A stretch of 48,905 nt of DNA from DASUFP01 sp036274495. GTDB taxonomy: Bacteria; Bacteroidota; Bacteroidia; AKYH767-A; OLB10. Location: positions 1-48,905 of the forward strand of contig DASUFP010000111.1 of assembly GCA_036274495.1 (NCBI GenBank), in the 5' to 3' direction. The notes beneath the pieces were generated by a model. That model ran no database searches and was not told where the DNA came from. It worked only from the letters and a program-made list of their open reading frames with translations. The position numbers and the translations under genes were made by a program. How positions within the stretch are numbered: position 1 is the stretch's first letter; each line of letters starts with the position of its first letter. This document shows positions 8,080 to 17,700 of this stretch, piece after piece.

Positions 8080-9798
8080 TCATTCCCCTGCCGAATGTTT
8101 ATCGGTATGAACAGGTCGTAAAAGCGCCTTTTTCAGGTATTCTTTGGAATACCCCGTGGCGGCAGCAATAGCTGTTAAGTCATTTATTCCCAGCGATATC
8201 AGGTGATTAGCCTTTCTCATACGCATAGACCTCAGGAATTCTCCCGGCTTAATTCCGAAATCATCAAACATCCGATACAAACTCCTGGAGCTCATTCCCA
8301 TTTTCGTGGCAAGTGAATCAACAGTTGATGACTGAATATCGTCCATTACCAGGTTCTCCATCTTTTTCAAAAACAATTCCTTTTTATCAAGATCCAGAAT
8401 TTGATCAAGTTTTTTAGCTTTCTTCTTCCTGTACCGGGACTCCATCAAAATAACTATAATCGACAGCCCCAAAACAACTGAAAGGATAATTATATAATTA
8501 CTTTCGGCATGTTGCTCCGCCGGTTCCGCAATTGCAAGTGGTTTTATCTCATATACTCCGTTGGTGCCTCCAAAAAAAAGCTCGTCGTTGCCGGAGCAAA
8601 ACGAACGGAGGTTGAATTCAACATTGGTAAGAAAATTCTGAATCTTACCTGTCCTGGGATTGATTCGGTTCAGACCGGCATATGTGCTCGACCAAATATT
8701 GCCATCTGCACCTATTATTACCGAATAGACCTCATTATTGGAGAGGCCATTCAGCCGGGTCAGGAAGTGCAAACTATCACCGGAGGAACATAAGACACCT
8801 TGGTTAGTAGCAAAATAATAGGTGTTGTTATTTGCAACAAACGTTACATCATTGTATTCGATTCCCTCCGGCAAACGCTGTTTTATCAATTCACCCCCGC
8901 TTTTAATATATACGCCATCATACCGGGAAAGGACCCAAAGTTTCCCATTTTCAACAGCAACATTTTCAACAAAAATCCTCGGTCCGATAAATACCGCATG
9001 GTCAGTATTCCAATACGCCAATCCATTTGTGGAAGCAAGCCAAACCGTGTCATTAAAAACAACTCCGTCTCTAAAAAAAGCCGATTTAAACAGCGAATCA
9101 ACCGGGTGTGCCAATTCAGGTGAAGGGAAAATGGCACTGGAATCAGATTGAGGGTCATATGCGGCAATTCCACCATAAAGGAAATACAGCATCTGATTTA
9201 CTTTTACTATTCCACCATCAGCCATTTGAATTTCATCAATTATTCTATCTTCATTTTTATAAATTCCCGAGTAGGTATTTGCATAAAGTATCCCTTTGTT
9301 AAAGCATAGCCCCCTTACCGATTTGCCGCTAAGTGTTTTGCTGAATGTGCTGTCGACTTTGAAAATAAAAAGTTCTCTGCCGTTACAAACCCATATCTTT
9401 CCCACTTTATCCGTGGCGTTGGTATATAAATTATTAGCACTACTTATATACTTTGACCAAGTATTGTTATAACCTGAAGGGTAATGGCCTTTGTAAATGG
9501 GATGATTGTCCAATTGAATAATTTTCCCCTGATACGTAACAATATCGCCGATAAAGTCGGGTTGGATGGTGAAAAATCCATTTTTCCGTAAAACCTGAAG
9601 GCCTTTACCACCTGAAATCCAGATTTCTCCGGTCGAATCGCCGGCAACAGTTCGAACTAAATAAGGCAACCGGTAAAAGTCAATTAATAGTGTATCATTG
9701 GCATAAGATCCTTTTGCCAAGAGCAGCATAAAAATTAAAATCTTACTCAACCGGATGAAAACTCCGTTGGAAAGTTTAATACAATTAATCATTTTCAT
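8080..9798 (-). CDS. Membrane-bound one-component regulator: periplasmic beta-propeller, TM helix, AraC-type DNA-binding domain
   Basis: A 572-residue sensor-regulator. Its N-terminus is a signal/anchor (ILIFMLLLAKGSYA). Residues about 35-420 form two-component-regulator-type propeller repeats, recognisable as GEIWISGGKGL, GKIWVCNGRELF, and NNEVYSVIIGADGNIW followed by GLNRINPRTG. One TM helix (about 430-450, IIILSVVLGLSIIVIL) leads through a basic linker to an AraC-like helix-turn-helix (SLATKMGMSSRSLYRMF ... MRKANHLI ... DLTAIAAATGYSKEYLKK). It resembles hybrid two-component systems but lacks both histidine kinase and receiver domains, so signal transfer would be direct across the membrane. 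The C-terminus ends unusually after YLKK (ALLRPVHTD...), where family members have an aromatic-rich helix; see findings. No obvious target operon lies next to it. Confidence 0.82.
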   Translation of the reverse strand: MKMINCIKLSNGVFIRLSKILIFMLLLAKGSYANDTLLIDFYRLPYLVRTVAGDSTGEIWISGGKGLQVLRKNGFFTIQPDFIGDIVTYQGKIIQLDNHPIYKGHYPSGYNNTWSKYISSANNLYTNATDKVGKIWVCNGRELFIFKVDSTFSKTLSGKSVRGLCFNKGILYANTYSGIYKNEDRIIDEIQMADGGIVKVNQMLYFLYGGIAAYDPQSDSSAIFPSPELAHPVDSLFKSAFFRDGVVFNDTVWLASTNGLAYWNTDHAVFIGPRIFVENVAVENGKLWVLSRYDGVYIKSGGELIKQRLPEGIEYNDVTFVANNNTYYFATNQGVLCSSGDSLHFLTRLNGLSNNEVYSVIIGADGNIWSSTYAGLNRINPRTGKIQNFLTNVEFNLRSFCSGNDELFFGGTNGVYEIKPLAIAEPAEQHAESNYIIILSVVLGLSIIVILMESRYRKKKAKKLDQILDLDKKELFLKKMENLVMDDIQSSTVDSLATKMGMSSRSLYRMFDDFGIKPGEFLRSMRMRKANHLISLGINDLTAIAAATGYSKEYLKKALLRPVHTDKHSAGE

Positions 9799-9853
9799 GC
9801 AAGAAATTACACCTGGAAAAACCTTCTTTTAATTTAATTTGCATCATCGCTCA

Positions 9854-10759
9854 CTAATCTATTGAAAAGTAATCGCGGGCACCATAAATCCCTTCTTTCT
9901 GTTTAACTATCTGTAACAGCAGGTCATTGACAAGAGAACTTGCCCCAAATCTGAATAAGTCGGGGGACATCCAGTCGGAACCCAGCGTTTCATTTACCAT
10001 TACCAGGTAATTCAACGCGAGTTTTGATGAAGCGATACCGCCCGCCGGTTTCATCCCCACCTTTTTCCCGGTTGCATAATAATGCTCCTTAATTGCTTCC
10101 AGCATTACAAGCGTTACGGGCAATGTGGCAGCAGGCTGTATTTTACCTGTTGATGTTTTAATAAAATCGGCTCCGGCAGAAATGGCCAGCTTGCTGGCTT
10201 TGTAAACATTGTCTAACGTGCCCAGTTCGCCTGTTTCAAGAATCACCTTAAGGTGTGTTTTTCCACACGCACTTTTAATGGACGCTATTTCGTCAAATAC
10301 AAAATTATATTCGCCTGATAAAAACCGTCCCCTTGAAATAACCATATCAATTTCATCGGCCCCTTGATCAATTGCGTATTTTGTTTCCTGTATTTTTAGT
10401 TTGGTACTACTCATACCGGAAGGAAAATATGTTGAAACCGCTGCTGTTTTAACGCCCGAGCCGTCTAGCGCCCGCTTAGCAATGGCAATCATAGGAGGGT
10501 AAACACAAACGGCTGCAACAGCGGGCAAATCAGGCAACAGGTCATGAGGTCGGGTGGCTTTTGCACACAACTGAACCACTTTTGCCGGGGTGTCCTTCCC
10601 TTCCAGTGTCGTTAAGTCGACCATGCTCAGGGCCAACTGTAAAAACAACTGTTTCGTGCCGTTTTTTAAACTTCTTTTGGTGAATCGCTCAACCCTCTCG
10701 TTTACTGAAATTTCATCTATTAACATCTCCGAACGGGGAAGCATACCCATCATTTTCAT
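9854..10759 (-). CDS. deoC: Deoxyribose-phosphate aldolase
   Basis: DeoC reversibly cleaves 2-deoxyribose 5-phosphate to acetaldehyde and glyceraldehyde 3-phosphate in deoxynucleoside catabolism (cytosol). The TIM-barrel shows the key residues: Lys201 in ADFIKTSTGK (Schiff base), Lys237 in GMKPAGGI, and Asp135 in ADEIDMVIS. Spacing is close to the E. coli enzyme. At 301 residues it carries about 40 extra N-terminal residues relative to short bacterial DeoC. Several Met codons (1, 3, 4, 6, 12) make the exact start uncertain; I kept the most upstream. A weak promoter-like TATCTTTA is upstream on the - strand. It is divergent from the DUF748 gene, with 100 bases between them. Confidence 0.93.
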   Translation of the reverse strand: MKMMGMLPRSEMLIDEISVNERVERFTKRSLKNGTKQLFLQLALSMVDLTTLEGKDTPAKVVQLCAKATRPHDLLPDLPAVAAVCVYPPMIAIAKRALDGSGVKTAAVSTYFPSGMSSTKLKIQETKYAIDQGADEIDMVISRGRFLSGEYNFVFDEIASIKSACGKTHLKVILETGELGTLDNVYKASKLAISAGADFIKTSTGKIQPAATLPVTLVMLEAIKEHYYATGKKVGMKPAGGIASSKLALNYLVMVNETLGSDWMSPDLFRFGASSLVNDLLLQIVKQKEGIYGARDYFSID

Positions 10760-10859
10760 TTTAACTATTTAGCTCTAAAGATAAGCACATTTTCAATTTC
10801 AAATTCTTATTACTATTTTAGCTTTTCAATCATTTTATTATTCGAATAAACCCGTTTTT

Positions 10860-13124
10860 GTGCAATTATTAAGATTATTCAACAGGCTCAGCAAGCCTGT
10901 GAGGTGGTTACTGCTAACAGTAATACTCCTTGTTACAATAACGCTGTTCTTTATTTCACCGCTTGCTCACTATTTGATCGAAAAAAACAGCAAGGAATGG
11001 GTTGGCAGAAAAATTGAATTGGATAACCTTTATATCAACCTTTTAACGGGAAATGTTGAAATAAAGGGCCTCAAATGTTATGAAAAGAACGATACAACGC
11101 TTTTTTTATCTGTAGGATATTTAAATGTAAATACTACTCTTTACAAATTCCTTTTCGGCACCTACGCTATTTCTGACCTGACTGTTGATTCTTTTTATGT
11201 CAGAATTGCACAAAGCAATACGGGATTCAATTTTGACGACCTTATTCCCGCGGATGACTCAACCACTACAGAAAAAACGCCTTCAGATCCCATAAAATAC
11301 GAGTTATATAATATTAATATTACGAATGGGACAATCGATTATCTCAGTACTGATTTTAACAACAAGTTAACTTTTAAAGATTTTGAGATTTTATCAGATG
11401 GACTGAGATGGGATCAGGAGATAGTAAAGGGAACCCTTGATTATGGAATGGGCAAAGAGGGTAAGGTAACAAACGACATTACCTTTAACATGAAAACCCT
11501 TGTCTTTGCGGTTCAAATTCATTCCGACAGACTGGATTTATCGCCATTAACACCCTATTTCTCCGATATCATTTCTATTTCTGAGTTTGGGGCTCATTTC
11601 GGATGTGATGTTGTTTTGAAGGGAAACCTGAATGAGGCCATTGATGTGGCGCTCAAAGGAACCATGTCGACCACCGGACTTTTCATGACAGATCCTAAAC
11701 GCGATACCCTGTTTTCATTTTCAGAACTATTTATCAATCTTGACACTGTTAATTTAAAATACGACATCATTAATATTAAAAGTTTCAGGTTACTCCGGCC
11801 TTTTGTCCATTTTGAATTATACGATAATGATCTGAACAACTTCACGGCTCTTATGAAAAGTGACATTTCTGATACAACAGACGGTAACATCGAGTTGAAT
11901 TCGTCGAATCCGTTTGTATTGGTTGCCGATTATGCCGATACCATCCGCTCCAATCATGCATTTGACAACTATTCTATTGACAGTTTACTGATTGATGATG
12001 GCCATATTATATTTAACGATTATTCATTATACGAAACGTTTACCTATGACATTTCTCAAGTGAAAGTGTGGTCCGATAAACTCAATTCAAATGACTCTCT
12101 GATTAATATATCAGGTACTGCCCTGCTTAATCACAGAGGTAAAACAGAAATGTTACTGGCATTTAATCCTGCCAATGTAAGGGACATGAGTTTATACTAC
12201 AAGATTACAGATATGGATGTTTCAGACATGAGCCCTTATTCAAAATATTATGTGGCACATCCGTTTGGAGAAGGCAATCTCACATTTGAAAGCAACACTA
12301 CTATCCGTAATATGATTATAGATAGCAACAATAAATTAAAAATCAACAGAATTAAAGTCGGTAACAAAAGCGACAAACCTGCGCTTTATGATTTACCATT
12401 AAAACTGGCCATTGCATTATTAAAAGACAAAAATGGAAATATTGACCTGGACATGCCTATTGACGGCGACTTAAACGATCCAAATTACCATCTTGGTAAA
12501 ATAATTTGGAATGTTATTAAAAATCTGATAATTAAGGCTGTTTCCGCTCCTTACAAGTTACTCGCCAGTGCTTTTGGAACCAATGAAGACGAATTAAGAG
12601 AATTGAAATTCGATTACCTTCAAAATAGTTTAACGGAAAAACAGTTCAAACAAATTGATCCGTTAATAACTATTATGAAGAACAAGCCGGAATTGTCAGT
12701 TACCATCAGACAATTAACGGAACCGGCCAAGGAGGAAGAGCAATGGGCGTTTATCAGAGCCAGGGAAATTTACTTTCATTCGATTAGCGGTGAGCCCGTC
12801 AGCGAAACCCTATCAACCGAACAAATGGCTCAGTTAAACAAACTCACTATTAAAGATTCTCTTTTTGTAAGTTGGGTTGATTCTATTTTGGGGCCTTCTT
12901 ATAAAATAGTCCCGATACAGCAAAAGGTTGTTCAGCTGGCCGGGGTAGACAGCACCCGTCAAGCCGTAAAACAACTTCAGGAAAACAGAAATTTGTCCCT
13001 AAAGAATCATCTTTTTGCTGCAGGGGCCGATTCCTCACGCCTAAAAATTTATACTGAAGATCCATCGGCCATTCCACCGGCAGAAACAAGACAAAAATTT
13101 TTAATAGAGTTTGGTGCAAATTAA
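10860..13124 (+). CDS. DUF748 / AsmA-like envelope protein, GTG start
   Basis: A 754-residue protein anchored by one N-terminal TM helix (about 15-40, WLLLTVILLVTITLFF) with a long periplasmic part made of beta-rich repeats. These are typical of DUF748 and AsmA-type proteins (KIELDNLYINLLTGNVEIKGL; ININGT.DY-like NINITNGTIDYLS; FEILSDGLRW). The C-terminal part (LPLKLAIALLKDKNGNIDLDMPIDG, then LSVTIRQLTEPA) matches the DUF748 tail. Relatives are thought to act in lipid transport or outer-membrane homeostasis; that role is inference here. The start codon is GTG at 10860, immediately followed by a basic stretch and the TM helix. No good alternative ATG precedes the TM helix. Confidence 0.85.
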   Translation: MQLLRLFNRLSKPVRWLLLTVILLVTITLFFISPLAHYLIEKNSKEWVGRKIELDNLYINLLTGNVEIKGLKCYEKNDTTLFLSVGYLNVNTTLYKFLFGTYAISDLTVDSFYVRIAQSNTGFNFDDLIPADDSTTTEKTPSDPIKYELYNINITNGTIDYLSTDFNNKLTFKDFEILSDGLRWDQEIVKGTLDYGMGKEGKVTNDITFNMKTLVFAVQIHSDRLDLSPLTPYFSDIISISEFGAHFGCDVVLKGNLNEAIDVALKGTMSTTGLFMTDPKRDTLFSFSELFINLDTVNLKYDIINIKSFRLLRPFVHFELYDNDLNNFTALMKSDISDTTDGNIELNSSNPFVLVADYADTIRSNHAFDNYSIDSLLIDDGHIIFNDYSLYETFTYDISQVKVWSDKLNSNDSLINISGTALLNHRGKTEMLLAFNPANVRDMSLYYKITDMDVSDMSPYSKYYVAHPFGEGNLTFESNTTIRNMIIDSNNKLKINRIKVGNKSDKPALYDLPLKLAIALLKDKNGNIDLDMPIDGDLNDPNYHLGKIIWNVIKNLIIKAVSAPYKLLASAFGTNEDELRELKFDYLQNSLTEKQFKQIDPLITIMKNKPELSVTIRQLTEPAKEEEQWAFIRAREIYFHSISGEPVSETLSTEQMAQLNKLTIKDSLFVSWVDSILGPSYKIVPIQQKVVQLAGVDSTRQAVKQLQENRNLSLKNHLFAAGADSSRLKIYTEDPSAIPPAETRQKFLIEFGAN

Positions 13125-13163
13125 AAACAGGATACCGTTTCAAGGTGAGGCCGGTTACCAACC

Positions 13164-13943
13164 TTACCTCTTGAATCCGTTTTTTCTTCTTTCGAATAGC
13201 CAGGGTAACGGACGAACCGGCTTAACGTAATAATTATTACGGACATACCTTTGGATATGTTCGATTCCTTCCTGAACACTGTCGGTAAACAAAACCAGTT
13301 TCATATCGGCCGGATCGATTGCTTTTGCAGTTATCATTTTCTCAAATAGCACACACAAATCCTGATAATACTCTTTGTCGTAAACCACTATTGGAAAGTT
13401 TCTTATTGTCGCAGTCTGGATTAATGTACAGGTTTCAAAAAATTCGTCCATTGTTCCAAACCCTCCCGGCATTACAACAAATCCATAAGAATATTTCAAC
13501 AACAAAACCTTCCGCACAAAAAAATGGCGGATTGTTACCCATCGGTGCATATACGGATTCGGCTTTTGCTCTTTGGGGAGATAGATGTTACACCCCACCG
13601 ACCGGCCTCCGTTTTCAAATGCGCCCCTGTTTGCGGCCTCCATAATTCCCGGGCCTCCTCCGGTCATCACCGTGCCACCCATGCGGGCAATATGTTTTCC
13701 GAACTGGTAGGCTTGTTTATAATAAATATGGTCCTCTTTAAACCGGGCTGAACCAAAAACGGTAATGCAGGGCCCTACAAAGTGTAAGGTCCTGAATCCT
13801 TTCATAAATTCATAAAAAACGTGAACTGCAAATTTTAAATTATACCATCTGGTTTGCGGGGCTTCCAGAAATCCGGTCTCACTTTTAGGAAGCAGTTTGA
13901 AGATCGGCTGACTCAGGTTATGGTTTGTTTTATCTTCCTGCAT
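13164..13943 (-). CDS. LOG / TIGR00730 family Rossmann-fold nucleotide hydrolase
   Basis: A 259-residue cytosolic protein of the lysine-decarboxylase-like LOG superfamily. The family hallmarks GGGPGIMEAANRGA (about residues 95-110) and MPGGFGTMDEFFE (about 160-172) are both present, with the conserved Arg of the VRKVLLLKYS helix between them. Characterised members hydrolyse nucleoside 5'-monophosphates to the base and ribose 5-phosphate (cytokinin activation in plants and some bacteria, nucleotide salvage in others). The true substrate here cannot be read from sequence. It is the last gene of the - strand run, 19 bases after vanZ. Confidence 0.9.
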   Translation of the reverse strand: MQEDKTNHNLSQPIFKLLPKSETGFLEAPQTRWYNLKFAVHVFYEFMKGFRTLHFVGPCITVFGSARFKEDHIYYKQAYQFGKHIARMGGTVMTGGGPGIMEAANRGAFENGGRSVGCNIYLPKEQKPNPYMHRWVTIRHFFVRKVLLLKYSYGFVVMPGGFGTMDEFFETCTLIQTATIRNFPIVVYDKEYYQDLCVLFEKMITAKAIDPADMKLVLFTDSVQEGIEHIQRYVRNNYYVKPVRPLPWLFERRKNGFKR

Positions 13944-13962
13944 AATTCGTTACCAAATGAGA

Positions 13963-14349
13963 TTAATGCCTGATGCAATCGTAAAACACAGCCCTGAAAA
14001 CATAAATACCAATCAGGAGTCCTATTGTATTTGCAAGCATATCAACCCAATCACCGGTGCGCTCAATGGTAAGATATTCCTGCATCAACTCAATGGTGCC
14101 TCCGTAAATGGTGATTGCGGCCATTGTAAAAATACCTGCATGGTACCGCATCCACCAGTAGGTTTGTTGCTTTGATGCAGCCATCATGGTACGGAATGAG
14201 AGAACCCCATACATGAATATATGCATTATTTTATCAAAGGTTAATAAGTCCCAAAAAGAGAGATCAGGCAGTTGCCCGCCGGGCACCATACTGAGTAACA
14301 GTATGATCAGTGCCCATGTTATTGAAAATGAAAAATGCCTGAACAGCAT
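13963..14349 (-). CDS. VanZ-like membrane protein
   Basis: A 128-residue integral membrane protein with four predicted helices. The VanZ-family pattern is visible: an N-terminal helix ending in SMVPG, then DKIMHIFMYGVLSF, a helix containing YGGTIELMQEYL, and DWVDMLANTIGLLIG. VanZ gives low-level teicoplanin resistance in enterococci, but Bacteroidota homologues next to gcvH have no established role, so I make no resistance claim. It starts 7 bases after the gcvH stop and is very likely co-transcribed. Confidence 0.88.
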   Translation of the reverse strand: MLFRHFSFSITWALIILLLSMVPGGQLPDLSFWDLLTFDKIMHIFMYGVLSFRTMMAASKQQTYWWMRYHAGIFTMAAITIYGGTIELMQEYLTIERTGDWVDMLANTIGLLIGIYVFRAVFYDCIRH

Positions 14350-14356
14350 TGAATTA

Positions 14357-14737
14357 TTATTCCCCTATGAGTTCCCTGTAAGCTTCAGCTGAAAGTAATC
14401 CGGAAACTTGTGAATTATCGCTCAACTGAATTTTTACCATCCATCCCGCCCCATAAGGATCCTTATTAACAAGCTCAGGTTGTCTGTCGAGTTCTTTGTT
14501 AAATTCTTTCACGGTTCCTGCCAGTGGCATGAAGAGATCAGAGACGGTTTTGACGGCTTCAACAGTTCCAAATACCTCTTCCTGATTAAGCTGTTCACCA
14601 ATCGTTTCAACTTCAACATATACAATATCGCCTAATTCACTTTGTGCGAAATCGGTGATACCTACAATTGCGGTATCTCCTTCAACCTTGATCCATTCAT
14701 GGTCTTTGGTGTACTTGAGTTCAGATGGGAAATTCAT
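14357..14737 (-). CDS. gcvH: Glycine cleavage system H protein
   Basis: A 126-residue lipoyl carrier that shuttles the aminomethyl group between the P, T and L proteins of the glycine cleavage system. The lipoylation motif GTVEAVKTVSDLFMP places the modified Lys at 63, as in E. coli (64). Start MNFPSELKYTKDHEWI is the usual family N-terminus. The P, T and L proteins are not in this window. It lies 36 bases after sprA and 7 before vanZ, an arrangement common in Bacteroidota. Confidence 0.96.
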   Translation of the reverse strand: MNFPSELKYTKDHEWIKVEGDTAIVGITDFAQSELGDIVYVEVETIGEQLNQEEVFGTVEAVKTVSDLFMPLAGTVKEFNKELDRQPELVNKDPYGAGWMVKIQLSDNSQVSGLLSAEAYRELIGE

Positions 14738-14773
14738 ATAGTGTTATTTAAAGGTGGTACAAATTTGTCAGGT

Positions 14774-17700
14774 TTATTGAGTAAGTGTGAATCTCACACT
14801 GATACCAAATGCTGTATTAGCAGTCGGGAAGGATGTTGAGATTATAGGTGTGTTTATAATCCGGTCAAAGAAGAGCCGGACATTGAATCGTTCATTAATT
14901 ATATAATCAGCTGCCAGTTTCATACTAAGAACCGTTAACCCCGCAGTTGGCTGATCAAGATTTTCGAGCAGTTTCCGAATTATAGTGCTGTTTTTGCGTA
15001 CCGAGAAATCGGCCGTAAGGTTAAGGTCGGTTCCGGAGCTCTTTTTAGCCGGATTGGCAAGTCCGAACGGGAGTTTGAAGTTACGCCACCTGTACCCGGC
15101 GCCAAAAACAAATTCGGTCCCTTTGACTTCAGTAATCTGGATATCGGTAAATGTGAGCGTAATATTTCTATCACGTTTGTATTCAAATCGCGTTGTTAAC
15201 CTGTTCTTCCAGTTCACATCTATACCTATCAACGGACTGAATTGCTCACTGATATTGACCTGTGAATATTGATCATGTGGTATAAAGTTATTACTCAAAT
15301 CCCGTGCAGTGCCGTCTTCATTAAACAATAAATTGGAAGTAAATGAACTCACACTATACGTTGAACGGTAAGCATGTGACAAGCTGACACTGTTGAATAA
15401 TTTTTTGGCAAATTTCAATCGCGATAAACCATCATAAGTCAACCTCCAGTTCACTTTAGGAATGTTGGGGAATGCATCCAGCTTGATTCCGCCTGCCGAT
15501 TTTTTCGTGTATGCCGCAAGGAACGCATATGTTAACACATCCTGCGAGGTACCTCCATAACCATCGGCATATCCGGCACTGTCAAGTCCGCTTGAAAGTG
15601 AATTAGCTGATCCGAGGCGCAAAGAAATTTCCTTTCGGTAGGCTTCAAATTTTTCAAATACAGCCGAACTATAGTCTTTACGGTCTTTGGCAAATGCCGT
15701 CCCCAGTGAGATAATTGACATGCTGAAGTTACCGGTTTCTATATGCGAATAGGCATTATAGCTTCCATCAGATTGTGCACGGTAATTTTCCGATTTGCTC
15801 CTCGCGTAGTTTCTGCTGGCGTTAAGTTCCAGTCTGAATCCCTGGGTAGGTTCAAATGTTGCCCTGCCTGTAAAGTTATCGGTGTAGGTCTGCGCAAACA
15901 ATCCGTTAAATGTTGTATCAAGCGTAAGCCAGTTATTTCGTGCAGCCTCCTCCCGTATGTCTTTCTGACTGCCAAATACAAAGGGTAATCCCGGAGCCAT
16001 ATTTGATTTTCCATCGGGACCATTATAAAAATTGTTTCCTAAAAACTCCGATGTTCGGTTAAAGCCGGGCAACAAGGTTCCGTTTGTTTCACTGTAATTC
16101 AGTGAAACGTTTTTCATGCTGAATATTACTTTGGCCAGACTGCGTTCAACATCGCCGGGCACCCGGGGTGTTTTTATTTTAGGTTTGGCAGTGGTATCCT
16201 GCGGCGATTTCGGCGGCTCTACTTTGGGCTTTGGCGGCTTTGGCGGTTTAGGGCCCAGCACCTTCTTCAAATATTTCGATTTGTTATACAACGTGGTCAT
16301 GTTGAACGTTGTATTTGCCTGCTTGGTGTTCGAGTTCTGAATGGTGTTTCCGATAGCGGGATTAATTGTAACCTGGTTAAATTGACCTACATATCCAAGC
16401 GGGCCCGTTTGCCAGTGATAATCGAACTGGTACCGCAAATTGAGCGTAATCCAATCGGTAAGCGGTAATTTACTCAGGGGCACATTGTACGACAATGAAC
16501 CCGTATGGCGGTAATCGGTGTTTCTGCCAAAGTCCCAAAAGTTCTTTCGTACAGAATCCTTTTTGGCCTCAGTATCGATTTTACCATAAGGTTCATCAAC
16601 ATTTGCAAGGTTGTTTGCCGTGAAGTCAAATTTTATTGACCGTGTAATATCATATGCCAGCGTGTATTGTCGGCCCCATGTAAATGATTTATTATAAAGT
16701 GTTGGTTGCTGGAATGTAAATTCCGACAAGTCCCGGGCCATGCGTTCGCCATAATGGCGTTGTATGTCGGTCCGGAATGTAAAACTGGATGGGACAAAAT
16801 TTAAATTGAAGTCTTTAATGGGTCTCGTCCACTTTGATTTTTGAAAGGCCTTAACTTTTGAAAACGGGGTAATATACTTCGACTGCGTTGAATAGTTGTA
16901 GCCAAGGGCGCCTAAGTACTCCTTTTGATTGTCGTGTTCCAGGTCAAAATTTCGGTGATAGGTATTGGTATACCCAAACGAAAGATTGAAATTCTCTATG
17001 TCATAAATTTTGGGCTTCCCGGCCTTTGCCGTTCGGTTTTTGTGGACGTTTGTGAAGTTTATACTTTGTCGTTTCGTATAGTCCTGTGCAAGCAATCTCA
17101 GTTGTTCTTTCCGTGCCGGATCATCAATTGAACTCAACGCCTGATCGAAAGGAACGTCAGGATCAATTGGGTTGTATTGCGGATTTGAGAAGGTTTCACC
17201 AAACCCGAAGTAAAAAGGAATGGAAATTCCCGTACTCTGAGGGAAGAACTTGCCGATTTCAATGGCAGTCGACAAATCGTAAGATGTAATATTTTCCTTT
17301 TGCCTGTCGTTGATTTTGCTTTCCAGCGAACCGAATCCATCAGTACTTCTGCTGCCGCTGAGTGTTACCGTACCGAGGTCAGCTAATTTTGTGGTAACCC
17401 GTGCATTTGCCGCCCATCCGCCATTGTTGTCAAAGTCGTTCATGCGCAATTCGTTGAACCATACTTCCACACATTTCGGCTGTCCGTCATCATTCGGGTC
17501 CAGTTCCTTTTTGGGATTGCGGATTCCCAGCATTATGGTCTTTACCTCACTCAATGTCGGATTTCCTACTATGGTAATGTTTCTGTTCTCGTCCTTAAAT
17601 GTATAGGGTGTACTGCTGGGGTTACCGTTGGCAGCGAAAACATTGTTACGTTCCAATTTCCCTGCAATCAGTTTATCAACATCTATCACAATGTTATTTC

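Noticed and set aside
13144..13168. Terminator-like stem between the DUF748 and LOG genes.
   Set aside because: Only 7 weak pairs including a G-T, no T run on either side, and it overlaps the LOG stop codon.
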